Source: an uncultured bacterium
GTDB lineage: Bacteria; Calescibacteriota; Calescibacteriia; Calescibacteriales; Calescibacteriaceae
Assembly (NCBI GenBank): GCA_938036315.1
Contig: CALHPK010000002.1
Location: 97,225-161,224, forward strand
Length of the DNA: 64,000 bases
Direction: 5' to 3'
The notes under the pieces were generated by a model. That model was given only the letters and a program-made list of their open reading frames with translations, was not told the DNA's origin and did no database searches. Each line of letters begins with the position of its first letter. Position 1 is the stretch's first letter. The position numbers and the translations under genes were made by a program. Below are positions 1-7,633 of the stretch, one piece after another.

Positions 1-1059
1 CTCAAGTAGAGAAATTGAGGCTTCGTTTATTTTGTATATGTCAGTAAGTTTTATTTTTCCTTCAATGAACATCTTAACTGCTACATCATTTGAGGATACG
101 AAAATACAAGGGAATGGATCGCCTAGCTTAGCACATCTCCAGCCAAGCAGAAGCGACGGAAACTTATCGAAATCTGGATCAAAGAAACTCAAGGTCTTAC
201 TCCACACAGTAGGTATTTCAAATGGAGCATCCTCAACTTCTGGATAAAGCATTGCGTACATAATCGGTATCCTCATATCTGGGTAATAGCAATTCATAAT
301 TGTTGCTCCATCCTTTAATTCTACCGCTGCGTGGACTATTGCTTCAGGATGGATTTTTACAAAAATGTTATCTGGATCTAGAGAAAAAAGATAATGTGCT
401 TCTATCACTTCAAAAGCTTTGTTAGTAAGAAGCGCGCTGTCGATTGTTATTTTCGCACCCATTTTCCAGACTGGATGTTTGAGAGCATCTTCCAAGGTTG
501 CTTTCTCCATAGCCTCCTTTGATGAGCTGAAAAAGGGACCACCAGACGCAGTTATATAGACCCTCCTTACCAGATTCCTATATGGCTCAAGAATCCTCCA
601 AAGAGAGGAATGTTCGCTGTCAACAGGAATTATTCTTGCCTTAGTTCTTTCTGCAGTTGAAAATAGAAGTTTCCCACCGCACAAGATTGCTTCTTTTGAA
701 GCGACAGCTACTATCTTCCCATTCTCCACAGCTTTGAAAACTGGCTTTGTTGATTCAAAACCTGGAATCCCGACAACTATAAAGTCAACATCCTCAAGCT
801 CAGCCATCTGATCTGGAGGCACATATTCAAAATTAAATGAGTCAAGTTTTGATTCTAATTCTGTTCTTTTATCTTGAGATATCCACACATACTTTGGTTT
901 ATATTTTTTTATCTGCTGAGCAAGCTCCTCTGCATTTTTCTGGAGTGCTAAGGCAGTAACTTCAAATCTATCTCTGAACAAGTCAATGACCTGAAGGGAC
1001 TGTTTCCCGATTGAACCTGACGATCCTAAAATAGCGACTCGCTTTTTAGATATTCGCAT
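1..1059 (-). CDS. dxr: 1-deoxy-D-xylulose 5-phosphate reductoisomerase, cut by the window edge
   Basis: Converts DXP to 2-C-methyl-D-erythritol 4-phosphate with NADPH in the cytosolic MEP pathway of isoprenoid synthesis. Reading the minus strand from ATG at 1059 gives 353 open codons that run off base 1, so roughly the last 30-50 residues are missing. Seen: NADPH-binding GSSGSIG at residues 12-18, the PVDSEHS metal/substrate motif, the ASGGPF loop, HPVWKMG, and NKAFEVIEAH carrying the conserved Asn-Lys and Glu. These make the family assignment firm. The gene is divergent from the permease at 1274. uppS (54632), which uses the product pathway, is elsewhere in the window. Confidence 0.95.
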   Translation of the reverse strand, partial: MRISKKRVAILGSSGSIGKQSLQVIDLFRDRFEVTALALQKNAEELAQQIKKYKPKYVWISQDKRTELESKLDSFNFEYVPPDQMAELEDVDFIVVGIPGFESTKPVFKAVENGKIVAVASKEAILCGGKLLFSTAERTKARIIPVDSEHSSLWRILEPYRNLVRRVYITASGGPFFSSSKEAMEKATLEDALKHPVWKMGAKITIDSALLTNKAFEVIEAHYLFSLDPDNIFVKIHPEAIVHAAVELKDGATIMNCYYPDMRIPIMYAMLYPEVEDAPFEIPTVWSKTLSFFDPDFDKFPSLLLGWRCAKLGDPFPCIFVSSNDVAVKMFIEGKIKLTDIYKINEASISLLE

Positions 1060-1260
1060 ATGTAAAAATTATGAATTTACTTGATCCAAAGTAGGATGAC
1101 AGAAATGCAAACAGAATGTACTAATTTGGAATATGATAGAGCCTAACAAAATTTAGCTGATCTTTTTTAATTTTTGCAAAAAGAATAAAGGCCAAAGATG
1201 GGATTATTGGATATATCATTGGGGGGATATCTATTTTTATATTCTTCTTGAGGATATTTT

Positions 1261-1266
1261 TATATT
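1261..1266 (+). promoter_or_regulatory. candidate -10 element of a leaderless permease transcript
   Basis: TATATT lies 7 nt before the ATG at 1274, and no Shine-Dalgarno sequence is visible. If this is the -10 box, the transcript would begin at or next to the start codon. No convincing -35 was found. The surrounding bases are AT-rich, so chance occurrence is possible. A partly repeated block (GGATAT ... TTTTATATTCT) occurs at about 1225-1269. Confidence 0.3.
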
Positions 1267-1273
1267 CTGTATT

Positions 1274-2581
1274 ATGTTTCGTAAGCCAACACAAAAAGAG
1301 CTGATTTATCTTGGGATCATAATAATTTTTTACATAAGTGCTCTGATATATACTATTGTTAACGATCTTTCTATAAGCTCGCTATACAAATATGGTCTTT
1401 TACAACCCAAAGGTATAGCTGGAGAAGATGCAAGATTAATAGAAATAGACACTCCACTTTCATGGAACATTCCTCAGGTAATATGGTTTATTTTTCTAAA
1501 GGGATCAGCAGTTTTAGTTGAACTTTTCCAGTATTGGGTGATTGGGATACTTATTGCTGCAGGGCTTGTTGTCTTTGTACCGTGGGAGAGAGTGAGGGAG
1601 AAGATGGGCTACGGGGGATTATGGAGTATTTTTCTATCAAGTATTGCTGGTGCGGTTATTCCAATATGCTCTTGCGGAATAGTTCCTGTTCTTGTAGGTA
1701 TGATACAAGCGGGTATACCCTTGGGGCCAACGATGGCGTTTCTTATTGCAGCGCCCATGCTCAATATCCCTGCAGTTTTTATGACAGCTGGGGTCTTAGG
1801 ATGGAAATTAGCTATCGGAAGAATTGTTGGGACATTTTTCATTGCACTGGGAGTTGGAATTGTTTGCTCGTACTGGCAGAAAAAGGAAAGGATATTAAGA
1901 AGATTCGTAAAATTTTCGTTTACTCCTAATCTTTCGCCCGAGCTTCGGGAATTCGCTATCAAAGTAGCAATTGCCCTTTCTAAAGCTGATAAACTTCCAG
2001 CAGATAAGCTTGCTCCAGGGGAAGAGGACAAACTCTATCTTTTAGCTGAAGCAGGAGTACTCGACCGCAGTGATGATGGATTATGGTTCTTACCCCAAAC
2101 CTCGTCTGTAGAAGCAAATGTTGCAGAAGCATGCTTTATTCTTCCTACAGGTGAAATCTCATTAAATTTGAAGGGAAGGTTCACAAGACTATTTCAGATT
2201 GCATGGGATCTTTTTCTTCAGTTGAACTACTATCTGATTCTTGCGGTTATTATTGCTGGGGCTATCAAAGTAATCGTGCCAACTACTGTTGTTGTAAAGC
2301 TTGTTGGGGGAGAGAGTTTAAGCTCTGTATTGGTTAGCTCTTTAGTTGCGGTTCTGGCCTATGTCTGCACTTATGTTGAAGTACCAACTGCTCTAGCACT
2401 AATTCACAAAGGTATGGGAGGCGGTGCAACGCTAGCATACTTACTCGGTGGCCCCGGACTTTCTCTTCCATCTATAGCAATGCTTTCAGGAGTGTTTAAA
2501 CCAAAAGTATTAATGCTTTACATCAGCATAAGTTTCATCGGTTGTGTGCTTTCAGGATATATTTACAATTTGCTCTTGTAA
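1274..2581 (+). CDS. DUF318/ArsP-type permease
   Basis: Integral membrane permease of the DUF318 (YraQ/ArsP/SO_0444) family, whose studied members export organoarsenicals or soft metals. The 435-residue protein has about eight hydrophobic segments. The N-terminal half carries the family motif CSCG at residues 132-135 followed by VPVLVGMIQAG and a proline-rich AAPMLNIPA helix. The C-terminal half has a related segment, YVCTYVEVPTALALIHKG, consistent with an internal repeat. A hydrophilic loop at about residues 205-305 separates the halves. It is first in a same-strand run with two cysteine-rich small proteins, which suggests metal or metalloid handling. The substrate is inferred, not shown. 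The ATG start is chosen from frame and hydrophobic onset. Confidence 0.85.
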   Translation: MFRKPTQKELIYLGIIIIFYISALIYTIVNDLSISSLYKYGLLQPKGIAGEDARLIEIDTPLSWNIPQVIWFIFLKGSAVLVELFQYWVIGILIAAGLVVFVPWERVREKMGYGGLWSIFLSSIAGAVIPICSCGIVPVLVGMIQAGIPLGPTMAFLIAAPMLNIPAVFMTAGVLGWKLAIGRIVGTFFIALGVGIVCSYWQKKERILRRFVKFSFTPNLSPELREFAIKVAIALSKADKLPADKLAPGEEDKLYLLAEAGVLDRSDDGLWFLPQTSSVEANVAEACFILPTGEISLNLKGRFTRLFQIAWDLFLQLNYYLILAVIIAGAIKVIVPTTVVVKLVGGESLSSVLVSSLVAVLAYVCTYVEVPTALALIHKGMGGGATLAYLLGGPGLSLPSIAMLSGVFKPKVLMLYISISFIGCVLSGYIYNLLL

Positions 2582-2664
2582 TTGTAAATATCTGTATTTT
2601 TGCTCTCCAATTCTGATATTTATAAAAAATAAAAATATGTAAATGTAAAAAGTCCGTATAAATA

Positions 2665-2671
2665 AAGGAGG
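2665..2671 (+). promoter_or_regulatory. strong Shine-Dalgarno for the ArsD-like gene
   Basis: AAGGAGG lies 10 nt before the ATG at 2682. It is one of the few strong ribosome binding sites in the window and fixes this start. Confidence 0.8.
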
Positions 2672-2681
2672 GGTATAAATT

Positions 2682-3029
2682 ATGGGGATAGATAACAGAA
2701 CTATAAGGATTTTTATGCTTCCTCAACGATTCCCCTGCGGACCGCAGTCCTCTTGTTGTGGTCCCATAGGACAAACAGAAGAAGAAATACAAAGCCTCAA
2801 AGATGTTATTGAAAAGGAGCTGGATGCAAAAGTTGAAGTAATAGATGTAACAAAAGGTCAAGATATGAAGAATTATCTCCAAATTGTAAGGCTTGTTCGC
2901 TCAATGGGTTTCCAGATCTTACCGATTATCACTCTTAACGATGAAATTGTTTCTGTTGGGATGCCAGAACAACTACACCAAGCAATTTTAGCAATCAAGG
3001 AAAAAATGAGGAAAAAGGAGGTAATGTAA
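2682..3029 (+). CDS. ArsD-like thioredoxin-fold protein with CC motif
   Basis: Small cytosolic protein of 115 residues. The N-terminus holds a cysteine cluster after the first beta strand (Cys19, Cys25, Cys26 in an FPCGP...SCCGP context). The rest follows the ArsD/thioredoxin-like pattern: a strand with VEVIDV, a helix, then a cis-Pro-like QILPIITLNDEIVSVG segment. ArsD is a metallochaperone that passes As(III)/Sb(III) to an exporter through vicinal cysteines, and a similar role with the permease upstream is inferred. It sits 100 bp after the permease and directly before the FmdB gene. The homology is judged by pattern and should be tested by a profile search. Confidence 0.6.
   Translation: MGIDNRTIRIFMLPQRFPCGPQSSCCGPIGQTEEEIQSLKDVIEKELDAKVEVIDVTKGQDMKNYLQIVRLVRSMGFQILPIITLNDEIVSVGMPEQLHQAILAIKEKMRKKEVM
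3015..3022 (+). promoter_or_regulatory. Shine-Dalgarno for the FmdB-like gene
   Basis: AAGGAGGT lies 7 nt before the ATG at 3030 and overlaps the last codons of the ArsD-like gene. This indicates translation as part of one transcript. Confidence 0.75.
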
Positions 3030-3266
3030 ATGCCAATATATGAATATATTTGTGTGGAATGCGGTGAAAAAACAGAAATATGGGCAACTATATCTGAGAA
3101 AGAAAAGGGACTAAACATTGTTTGTCAGAAGTGTGGTAGCAAGAATATGGCACAGGTATTCAAGTTTGGGGGTATCTCCTGCGGTAGCAGTTCTAGAAGG
3201 GAAGGAAACGGCAATTCTTCACCGACTTGTTGTGGCTCGCAAGCTGGCCCTGGCTGTTGCGGATAA
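3030..3266 (+). CDS. FmdB-family zinc ribbon with C-terminal Cys pairs
   Basis: A 78-residue protein that begins MPIYEYIC, the hallmark of the FmdB/CxxC_CXXC_SSSS zinc-ribbon family. Zinc ligands are Cys8/Cys11 and Cys32/Cys35. The tail beyond the ribbon is unusual: Gly/Ser/Asn-rich with Cys51 and two vicinal pairs, Cys67-Cys68 and Cys76-Cys77, ending CCG. Such CC pairs are typical soft-metal or As(III) thiol ligands. Its ATG follows the TAA of the upstream gene with no gap, so the two are almost surely co-translated. The FmdB family has no firmly known biochemical role, and a metal-sensing or carrier role is inference from the operon. Confidence 0.75.
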   Translation: MPIYEYICVECGEKTEIWATISEKEKGLNIVCQKCGSKNMAQVFKFGGISCGSSSRREGNGNSSPTCCGSQAGPGCCG

Positions 3267-3280
3267 AAAGATAAAATCAA

Positions 3281-3985
3281 TCATTTTCTCAACTTCAATT
3301 TTAGCAAAATAGGAGGAGTTACAAGCGAGAGCCAGTCTCTAACCCTAATTTTTGTATAACCTAATTTATGATCCGGGTATATCTTTGATACTCCGACTTC
3401 GCACACCTTATACCTTTCCAATGCTCTATACAAAAGATAGATTTCAAGACCATATTTATCTAACCATTTCTGGTTTAAGCTGTCCCAAAGTTCTTTTATA
3501 ATCGAGGTTCTAATTGCGCGAAAACCATTAGCGGTATCTGTTAACTTTTTACCAGTTGTCACCCAAAATACAAAGGGATGTATCCATTTTGTTCCTATTA
3601 TTCTTAAAAAGGGAGTGTTTCCAAATCTCCCCAAAAACCTTGACCCCTGAACAAAATCACAACCTGAAAATATGGGCTCCAACAGAAGAGGAATCTCTGA
3701 AGGATCATCTTTATCATTTCCAGCCATAATAACTATGATATCAACTTTATCAATAAGATAGGAGAAACCATCTCTTATACTTGCTCCAACTCCCATCCTC
3801 CTTTCATGCCTTATCGTTTTAAAATTCTTCGATAGAAATTCATACGTACCATCATCTGAGCAATCATCTACAAACACTATCTCATCAAGGAAATCAACCT
3901 TCCTTATTTTCTCCGCCACGTTGAAAATCTTAGGGACCTCATTGAATGCCGGAATAACTATCCCAACTCTTTTCCCTTTATACAT
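3281..3985 (-). CDS. GT2 family glycosyltransferase (dolichyl-phosphate sugar synthase-like)
   Basis: Cytosolic-face GT-A glycosyltransferase of 234 residues. It starts with the family 2 strand VGIVIPAFNE and continues with EIVFVDDCSDDGTYEFL (nucleotide-sugar binding). The usual DADGQ-type metal site is replaced here by AGNDKDDPSEIP. The later GSRF and ANGFRAI segments resemble DPM1/DpgS-like enzymes that load sugar onto a polyprenyl phosphate. It converges with the FmdB gene 14 bp away. The acceptor and sugar cannot be read from the sequence. The altered metal motif still holds three aspartates, so activity is plausible. Confidence 0.85.
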   Translation of the reverse strand: MYKGKRVGIVIPAFNEVPKIFNVAEKIRKVDFLDEIVFVDDCSDDGTYEFLSKNFKTIRHERRMGVGASIRDGFSYLIDKVDIIVIMAGNDKDDPSEIPLLLEPIFSGCDFVQGSRFLGRFGNTPFLRIIGTKWIHPFVFWVTTGKKLTDTANGFRAIRTSIIKELWDSLNQKWLDKYGLEIYLLYRALERYKVCEVGVSKIYPDHKLGYTKIRVRDWLSLVTPPILLKLKLRK

Positions 3986-4309
3986 CCTTAATTTCTTTAT
4001 ATTAATTTCTCTGTATATTTTATTTATACTATAATTTTAATCTATATTGCGTTCTATCTTCATTTTACTATATCGTCACGTATATTTCATTTTATTTTAT
4101 TCTTTTACCTTTTCTTTTTCATTTTCATTTTCATTATGTTCTTGCAATAGGATGCCAAGGTAACACCAACAATCACTTGTTAAGCCTTAATGTAAAAGAT
4201 TTCTCCCAAGTGAAAGATTTCTCCCAAGTGAAAGTTTTCTCCCAAAACGCATAAGACAAAAGAAGTAGTAAAATAAGAAGGTAAAATATTTTCTCTTTAA
4301 ATTTTTTCA
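3986..4309. other. 324-bp divergent intergenic region
   Basis: This spacer lies between the divergent GT2 gene and guaB. It is very AT-rich, with a pyrimidine-rich stretch of CATTTT units at about 4105-4137 and the three-copy tandem repeat at 4195-4248. I see no RNA gene, riboswitch-like structure or convincing protein. It must contain the promoters for both flanking genes, but none could be assigned confidently. Confidence 0.6.
4195..4248. repeat. 18-bp tandem repeat, three copies
   Basis: Unit AAAGATTTCTCCCAAGTG at 4195-4212 and 4213-4230 (identical), followed by a diverged third copy at 4231-4248. It sits in the spacer upstream of guaB. The units are directly adjacent with no spacer, so this is not a CRISPR array. 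Confidence 0.9.
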
Positions 4310-5773
4310 ATGGAGAGCTTATTCCCTTTATACTTAACATTTGATGATATCCTGATAATGCCGAACTACTCCGAGGTGCTCCCGCATGAGGTAGATATTC
4401 AAACCAAACTCACCCGCAGAATAAGTATGAAAATCCCTATAATCTCAGCTGCAATGGATACCGTCACCGAAGCAGATATGGCTATAGAACTCGCTAAAAT
4501 GGGGGGAATAGGTATTATTCACAGAAACCTAACCATCCAGGAACAAGTGAGAGAAGTCGAAAAGGTCAAAAAATATAGTTCATGGATAATAACCTCTCCT
4601 GTATTTGTCGATGAAGAAACAACAGTTGGAGAAGCAATAGAGAAGATGAGAGAAAAGAATATATCAGGTCTTCCAGTCGTTAAAAATGGATACCTTGTCG
4701 GAATAGTCACAAGTAGAGATCTTAGATTTGAGTCTACCAAATCAAAAAAGATCAAAGAAGTAATGAAGCCAAAGGAAAAGCTTATAGTAGTAAAGGAGGA
4801 AGATAAGATATCTCCCGAGAAAGCAAAAGAGATAATGCATGAACACAAAATAGAAAAGCTCCCCATAGTAGATTCTGAGTTCAGATTAAAGGGGCTGATA
4901 ACTTTAAAAGATATAAGCAAATCCGAAGAAAATCCTAACGCCCTCAAAGATTCGTCAGGACACCTTGTAGTAGGGGCCGCAATCGGAACCGGTGAAAAAG
5001 AACTTGAAAGAGCAGAACAACTTATAAAAGCAGGTGTAGATGTGTTAGTCATTGATTCAGCACACGGACACTCCAGATGGGTGATAGAAACATTAAAAAA
5101 GATCAAAGAAAAATTTGATATTGATGTTATAGCAGGAAATGTAGCAACACAAGATGGAACAAAAGCTCTCCTGGAAGCAGGTGCCGATGCAATCAAAGTC
5201 GGAGTAGGACCAGGTTCAATATGCACAACAAGAATCGTCTCTGGAGTAGGTGTACCACAGATCTCGGCAATATTGGAATGTAGCAAATTAACCCAAAAAT
5301 ATGGAGTCCCATTAGTTGCAGATGGAGGGATAAGGTATCCTGGAGACATAGTGAAAGCATTGGTAGTTGGAGCAGATTCAGTTATGCTTGGAAATATGCT
5401 TGCCGGAACAGATGAAGCTCCCGGAGAAAAAGTCCTAAAAGATGGGCGCCCATACAAAGTATACAGAGGAATGGGCTCAGAAGATGCTATAAAAGATGGT
5501 ATGCAAAAGGGGGTAAGATCAAGATACCTCTCGCAAGATGATATACTCCCAGAAGGCGTTGTGGGACTTGTTCCATATAAAGGAACCGTCAGATTCATTA
5601 TTTCAAATCTAATGAAGTCACTACAGGTTGCTTTTGGTTACATAGGTGCCAAAAACATCAAAGAGGCAAGACAAAAAGCAAGAGTAATTAGGATTACAGA
5701 AGCAGGATACAAAGAATCACATGTTCACAGCGTACAAGTTCTCAAGGAAACCTTTCCATTCGTTGAAAAATAA
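4310..5773 (+). CDS. guaB: IMP dehydrogenase
   Basis: Oxidises IMP to XMP with NAD+, the committed step of guanine nucleotide synthesis in the cytosol. The 487-residue length is normal. The N-terminal part shows LTFDDILIMP; two CBS domains lie at about residues 95-205; the catalytic loop GPGSICTTR places the active-site cysteine at residue 305. The flap motif appears as YRGMGSEDA, and the distal EGVVG...YKGTV segment is intact. No Shine-Dalgarno is visible before the ATG. It converges on mutL with a 15-bp gap. purA and purQ are elsewhere in the window, so purine genes are dispersed here. Confidence 0.97.
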   Translation: MESLFPLYLTFDDILIMPNYSEVLPHEVDIQTKLTRRISMKIPIISAAMDTVTEADMAIELAKMGGIGIIHRNLTIQEQVREVEKVKKYSSWIITSPVFVDEETTVGEAIEKMREKNISGLPVVKNGYLVGIVTSRDLRFESTKSKKIKEVMKPKEKLIVVKEEDKISPEKAKEIMHEHKIEKLPIVDSEFRLKGLITLKDISKSEENPNALKDSSGHLVVGAAIGTGEKELERAEQLIKAGVDVLVIDSAHGHSRWVIETLKKIKEKFDIDVIAGNVATQDGTKALLEAGADAIKVGVGPGSICTTRIVSGVGVPQISAILECSKLTQKYGVPLVADGGIRYPGDIVKALVVGADSVMLGNMLAGTDEAPGEKVLKDGRPYKVYRGMGSEDAIKDGMQKGVRSRYLSQDDILPEGVVGLVPYKGTVRFIISNLMKSLQVAFGYIGAKNIKEARQKARVIRITEAGYKESHVHSVQVLKETFPFVEK

Positions 5774-5788
5774 CTCCCTTTTGTAAGG

Positions 5789-7492
5789 TTAGCACCTTCC
5801 GAATTTTTTTTGAATCTCATCAAAGTCAATCTTTATAACTGCTGGTCTACCGTGGGGACATCTTTGGTTTGGATCAAAATCTTCTAAGATTTTAGCAACA
5901 TCCCAAACGCTCAGATTATCTCCTTTGCGAATAACAGTTCTGCAAGCCAAACTTGCCAGAAAAGAATTGACTTTACTCTCAGTAAAACCGTCAGAAAATT
6001 CCTCAAAAAACTCTGCAAGTTCAACCCCTGCTAAGTAATAAGGTATAGAAAAGATCTTCAATTTTTCTCCATCAACATCAAATTCTATTCCATAAGACTT
6101 AAATTCATCCTTCTTTTCTATAATCTTCAGAAGAACTGTCTTAGGAACAGATAGCTCGTATGGGATAACAAACTTTAATTTCTGAACTTGAGATGAATCC
6201 TGTTTATTATTTTCAAATTTACTTTTGAGCTGACTGAAAAATTTCCCTTCATAATAAGCATGCAGATCAACTATATATATTTCTTCTTCCCACTCAACTA
6301 TTGCGAATATTCCTTTTACTACCTTAAGAACATTGGGTGAAGACCTAAGTAGTGTATTCATCACTCCCGGTGGATATTCCTGCTTTTTTTGCCGCTGAAC
6401 ATAATCTTGATCTTGAGATATCTCACCTGACTCAGTACTTTTGCTTTTGTACATCTCTGAGACTTTATTGTCTGAGTAATTTGAAAATTCACCCTGCCCT
6501 ACTTCTGTTTTTTCTCTTCTAAATCTATGTCTTATGGCCTCCTCTATAGCTGTCATTACAATTTCTCTTACTTGTGAAGGAGACCGCCATCTTATCTCTG
6601 TCTTTGTGGGATTGACATTTACATCGTAAAACTGGGGGGGACAATTTATAAAGATGATGAAATCGGAATTTCTAAGAAAGCCGAATTTCCCTATTGCCGA
6701 AAAAACTGTTTTATCTTTTATATATCTTCTATTTACGAACAGCCACTTACCAATTCCCACTTTTTCCCTCCAAATAATTCCTTCCAAGGTTATATTACCA
6801 ACATCAAACATAATTTCGAATCTATCTTTATCAACTGCGGTAGTGCCGAAGATTGACAGAAGTGTTTCAGATAGAGTTCTCCCAGCCTTGAGATTAAAGA
6901 GCACATCTCCTCCTTTTATGAATTTGAGATTTATCTCTGGAATTGCTAAAGCATATCTTGAGACGACATCGAGCACATAAGATAGTTCAACGTTATCGGA
7001 TGACAAAAATTTTTTCCTTGCCGGGGTATTGAAGAACAGATCCTTGACAAGGATAGAAGTTCCGGGTTCTATATATATTTCCTTTATTTCTTTTACCTTA
7101 CCTCCTTCTACGGAGACTTCTGTTCCGAGCTCATCTTCTTTTCTTTTAGTCCTGAGTATGACTCTTGAAACCGCTGCAATAGAGTGGAGGGCTTCACCTC
7201 TGAAACCAAAAGTCTTTACAGAATAAATATCTTGTTCTGTTGATATTTTACTTGTTGCGTATCTTTTAAATGAGTTCAAAGCATCAATTTTGCTCATCCC
7301 CTCACCGTCATCAACAACCAATATATTTTCCTTCCCATTATATATAATCTCTATTTTTTGCGCTCCGGCATCGAGCGAATTTTCCACAAGTTCTTTAATA
7401 ACTGATGCCGGTCTCTCAACGACCTCGCCAGCAGCAATAAGATTCGCCACCCTCTCAGGTAAGACTCTTATCTTTCCTTGGGAAGACATCAT
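5789..7492 (-). CDS. mutL: DNA mismatch repair protein MutL
   Basis: GHKL-type ATPase and matchmaker of mismatch repair, 567 residues. The N-terminal ATPase motifs are intact: IAAGEVVERP, the ELVENSLDAGA helix, DDGEGM and GFRGEAL. The C-terminal dimerisation/endonuclease region has DLHAYYE near residues 410-416 where nicking MutLs usually show DQHAxxE, and a later QRCPHGRP near residue 545. The retained His and CPHGR suggest metal binding, but the Gln and the second Glu of the first motif are changed. Two adjacent ATGs start the gene; the first is used here. No mutS lies in the window. Confidence 0.95.
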   Translation of the reverse strand: MMSSQGKIRVLPERVANLIAAGEVVERPASVIKELVENSLDAGAQKIEIIYNGKENILVVDDGEGMSKIDALNSFKRYATSKISTEQDIYSVKTFGFRGEALHSIAAVSRVILRTKRKEDELGTEVSVEGGKVKEIKEIYIEPGTSILVKDLFFNTPARKKFLSSDNVELSYVLDVVSRYALAIPEINLKFIKGGDVLFNLKAGRTLSETLLSIFGTTAVDKDRFEIMFDVGNITLEGIIWREKVGIGKWLFVNRRYIKDKTVFSAIGKFGFLRNSDFIIFINCPPQFYDVNVNPTKTEIRWRSPSQVREIVMTAIEEAIRHRFRREKTEVGQGEFSNYSDNKVSEMYKSKSTESGEISQDQDYVQRQKKQEYPPGVMNTLLRSSPNVLKVVKGIFAIVEWEEEIYIVDLHAYYEGKFFSQLKSKFENNKQDSSQVQKLKFVIPYELSVPKTVLLKIIEKKDEFKSYGIEFDVDGEKLKIFSIPYYLAGVELAEFFEEFSDGFTESKVNSFLASLACRTVIRKGDNLSVWDVAKILEDFDPNQRCPHGRPAVIKIDFDEIQKKFGRC

Positions 7493-7633
7493 TATTATAA
7501 AAATAATTAATCTCTAATAACCCACTCCATCAATATTACATCAGCTTACTTTATTAATATTACACTGATTCATTGGTAATACTAAAATTATACAAATTGT
7601 CAGGCTTGTATTGCTAGGCAATGTAAAATCAAA

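Noticed and set aside
4195-4248. CRISPR-like array
   Set aside because: The three 18-bp units are directly adjacent with no spacers and the third is diverged, so it is a simple tandem repeat. No cas genes are present.
4519-5598. A 359-codon open frame antisense to guaB
   Set aside because: It is serine/isoleucine/proline-rich with no family motif and mirrors the strongly conserved guaB coding strand. It is a composition shadow.
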